Assembly (NCBI GenBank): GCA_017431185.1
Contig: JAFRLP010000448.1
Span: 1-7,286 of the forward strand
Reading direction: 5' to 3'
Origin: Victivallales bacterium
Lineage (GTDB): Bacteria; Verrucomicrobiota; Lentisphaeria; Oligosphaerales; Oligosphaeraceae
DNA length: 7,286 nt
The translations under genes were made by a program, and so were the position numbers. Below are positions 7,048-7,286 of this stretch, in pieces; the first letter of the stretch is position 1; each line of letters begins with the position of its first letter. Below the pieces are notes generated by a model that had not been told where the DNA came from, ran no database searches, and saw only the letters and a list, made by a program, of their open reading frames with translations.

Positions 7048-7286
7048 TTAAAAACGAATGCGGTAGTTGTAATGTCCATCCGCTGGGCGGATGGTCACCT
7101 TGCCATCGTCTGCCTGGGCTGCAAACGGCAGGTACGCGCCGTCCAGGTTGCCGCCCTCGACGGTCACGGAGGCAAATGTTGCGCCGGGGAAGAAATGGCG
7201 CAGGTCGATGGTGGCCGACTTGACTCCCCTGTCCGGCAGTTCCTTTCCCTTGGGCATCGGCCCGATCGGATAGAAGGTCAGTTCGC
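7048..7286 (-). CDS. C-terminal end of an unidentified protein (partial, start outside the window)
   Basis: The frame is open from the window edge to the TAA at 7050-7048, giving 78 residues of a protein whose start lies beyond 7286. An internal ATG at 7257 is probably not the start, since the frame continues upstream without a stop (ELTFYPIGPMPK) and no ribosome site is seen. The visible part alternates short hydrophobic stretches with turns (SATIDLRHFFPGATFASVTV, YLPFAAQADDGKVTIRP) and ends in YNYRIRF, which suggests a beta-sandwich closing a larger protein. This would suit a glycosidase or other carbohydrate-active protein, but I do not recognise the family. It directly precedes the GHL10-like gene with a one-base gap, so the two are probably co-transcribed and translationally coupled. 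Confidence 0.7.
   Translation of the reverse strand, partial: ELTFYPIGPMPKGKELPDRGVKSATIDLRHFFPGATFASVTVEGGNLDGAYLPFAAQADDGKVTIRPADGHYNYRIRF
7076..7094 (-). repeat. Perfect 8-bp hairpin just upstream of the GHL10-like gene start
   Basis: CCATCCGC and GCGGATGG form a perfect 8-bp stem around a 3-nt loop within the last codons of the upstream partial gene. On the minus strand the 3' arm contains the ATG at 7079, which would hide that possible start. The structure ends 29 nt before the ATG at 7046. No T-run follows directly, so it is not a normal intrinsic terminator. It may be a chance product of coding sequence, or it may influence translation of the junction. Confidence 0.5.

Noticed and set aside
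7048..7257. A separate small 69-residue gene starting at 7257
   Set aside because: The frame continues open to the window edge upstream of that ATG and no Shine-Dalgarno is seen, so it is best read as the end of a longer gene.
1..7286. CRISPR array, tRNA, insertion sequence, phage or defence genes
   Set aside because: No regularly spaced direct repeats, cloverleaf-like sequence, transposase or integrase motifs, or terminal inverted repeats were seen by eye on either strand; the window is well explained by one carbohydrate-related gene series.

Overview
All genes in this window lie on the minus strand. The sequence looks like a chromosomal piece of a Lentisphaerota-type bacterium (Victivallales or a relative within the Planctomycetota-Verrucomicrobiota-Chlamydiota group). 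The main clue is the pseudopilin at 3625-4323, whose N-terminus is nearly the standard form that these bacteria carry in many copies. It sits between a LacI-type regulator and a very large secreted glycoside-hydrolase-like protein. This taxonomic call is inference from gene style; there is no rRNA or other marker gene here.

Reading in the direction of transcription (from high to low coordinates), the window opens with the C-terminal end of an unrecognised protein (7286 to 7048). It is followed, with essentially no gap, by a cytoplasmic TIM-barrel protein of the glycosyl-hydrolase-family-10-like type (GHL10-like; about 7046 to 5544). A 163-bp AT-rich gap (5543 to 5381) carries a strong-looking promoter with a consensus -10 box, then a 16-bp inverted repeat with a central CG where transcription should start, which is a good candidate for a LacI-family operator.

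From that promoter runs a compact gene series: LacI-family regulator (5380 to 4370), pseudopilin with a good Shine-Dalgarno sequence (4323 to 3625), a 1185-residue exported glycoside-hydrolase-like protein that starts 3 nt after the pseudopilin stop (3621 to 64), and the first 17 codons of a further gene whose Shine-Dalgarno overlaps the hydrolase stop codon (51 to 1). No intrinsic terminator is visible between these genes, so they probably form one operon under autogenous LacI control.

The likely joint role is regulated breakdown of a polysaccharide or glycoconjugate: the LacI protein senses a sugar or derived metabolite, the exported large hydrolase acts outside the cytoplasm, the GHL10-like enzyme acts on imported fragments inside the cell, and the pseudopilin takes part in an unknown way in envelope or secretion structures. 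Substrates cannot be read from the sequence. The most notable points are the regulator-pseudopilin-hydrolase cassette with tight translational coupling, a CBM9-like domain that appears to be inserted inside the C-terminal sandwich of the hydrolase, and the promoter/operator arrangement.
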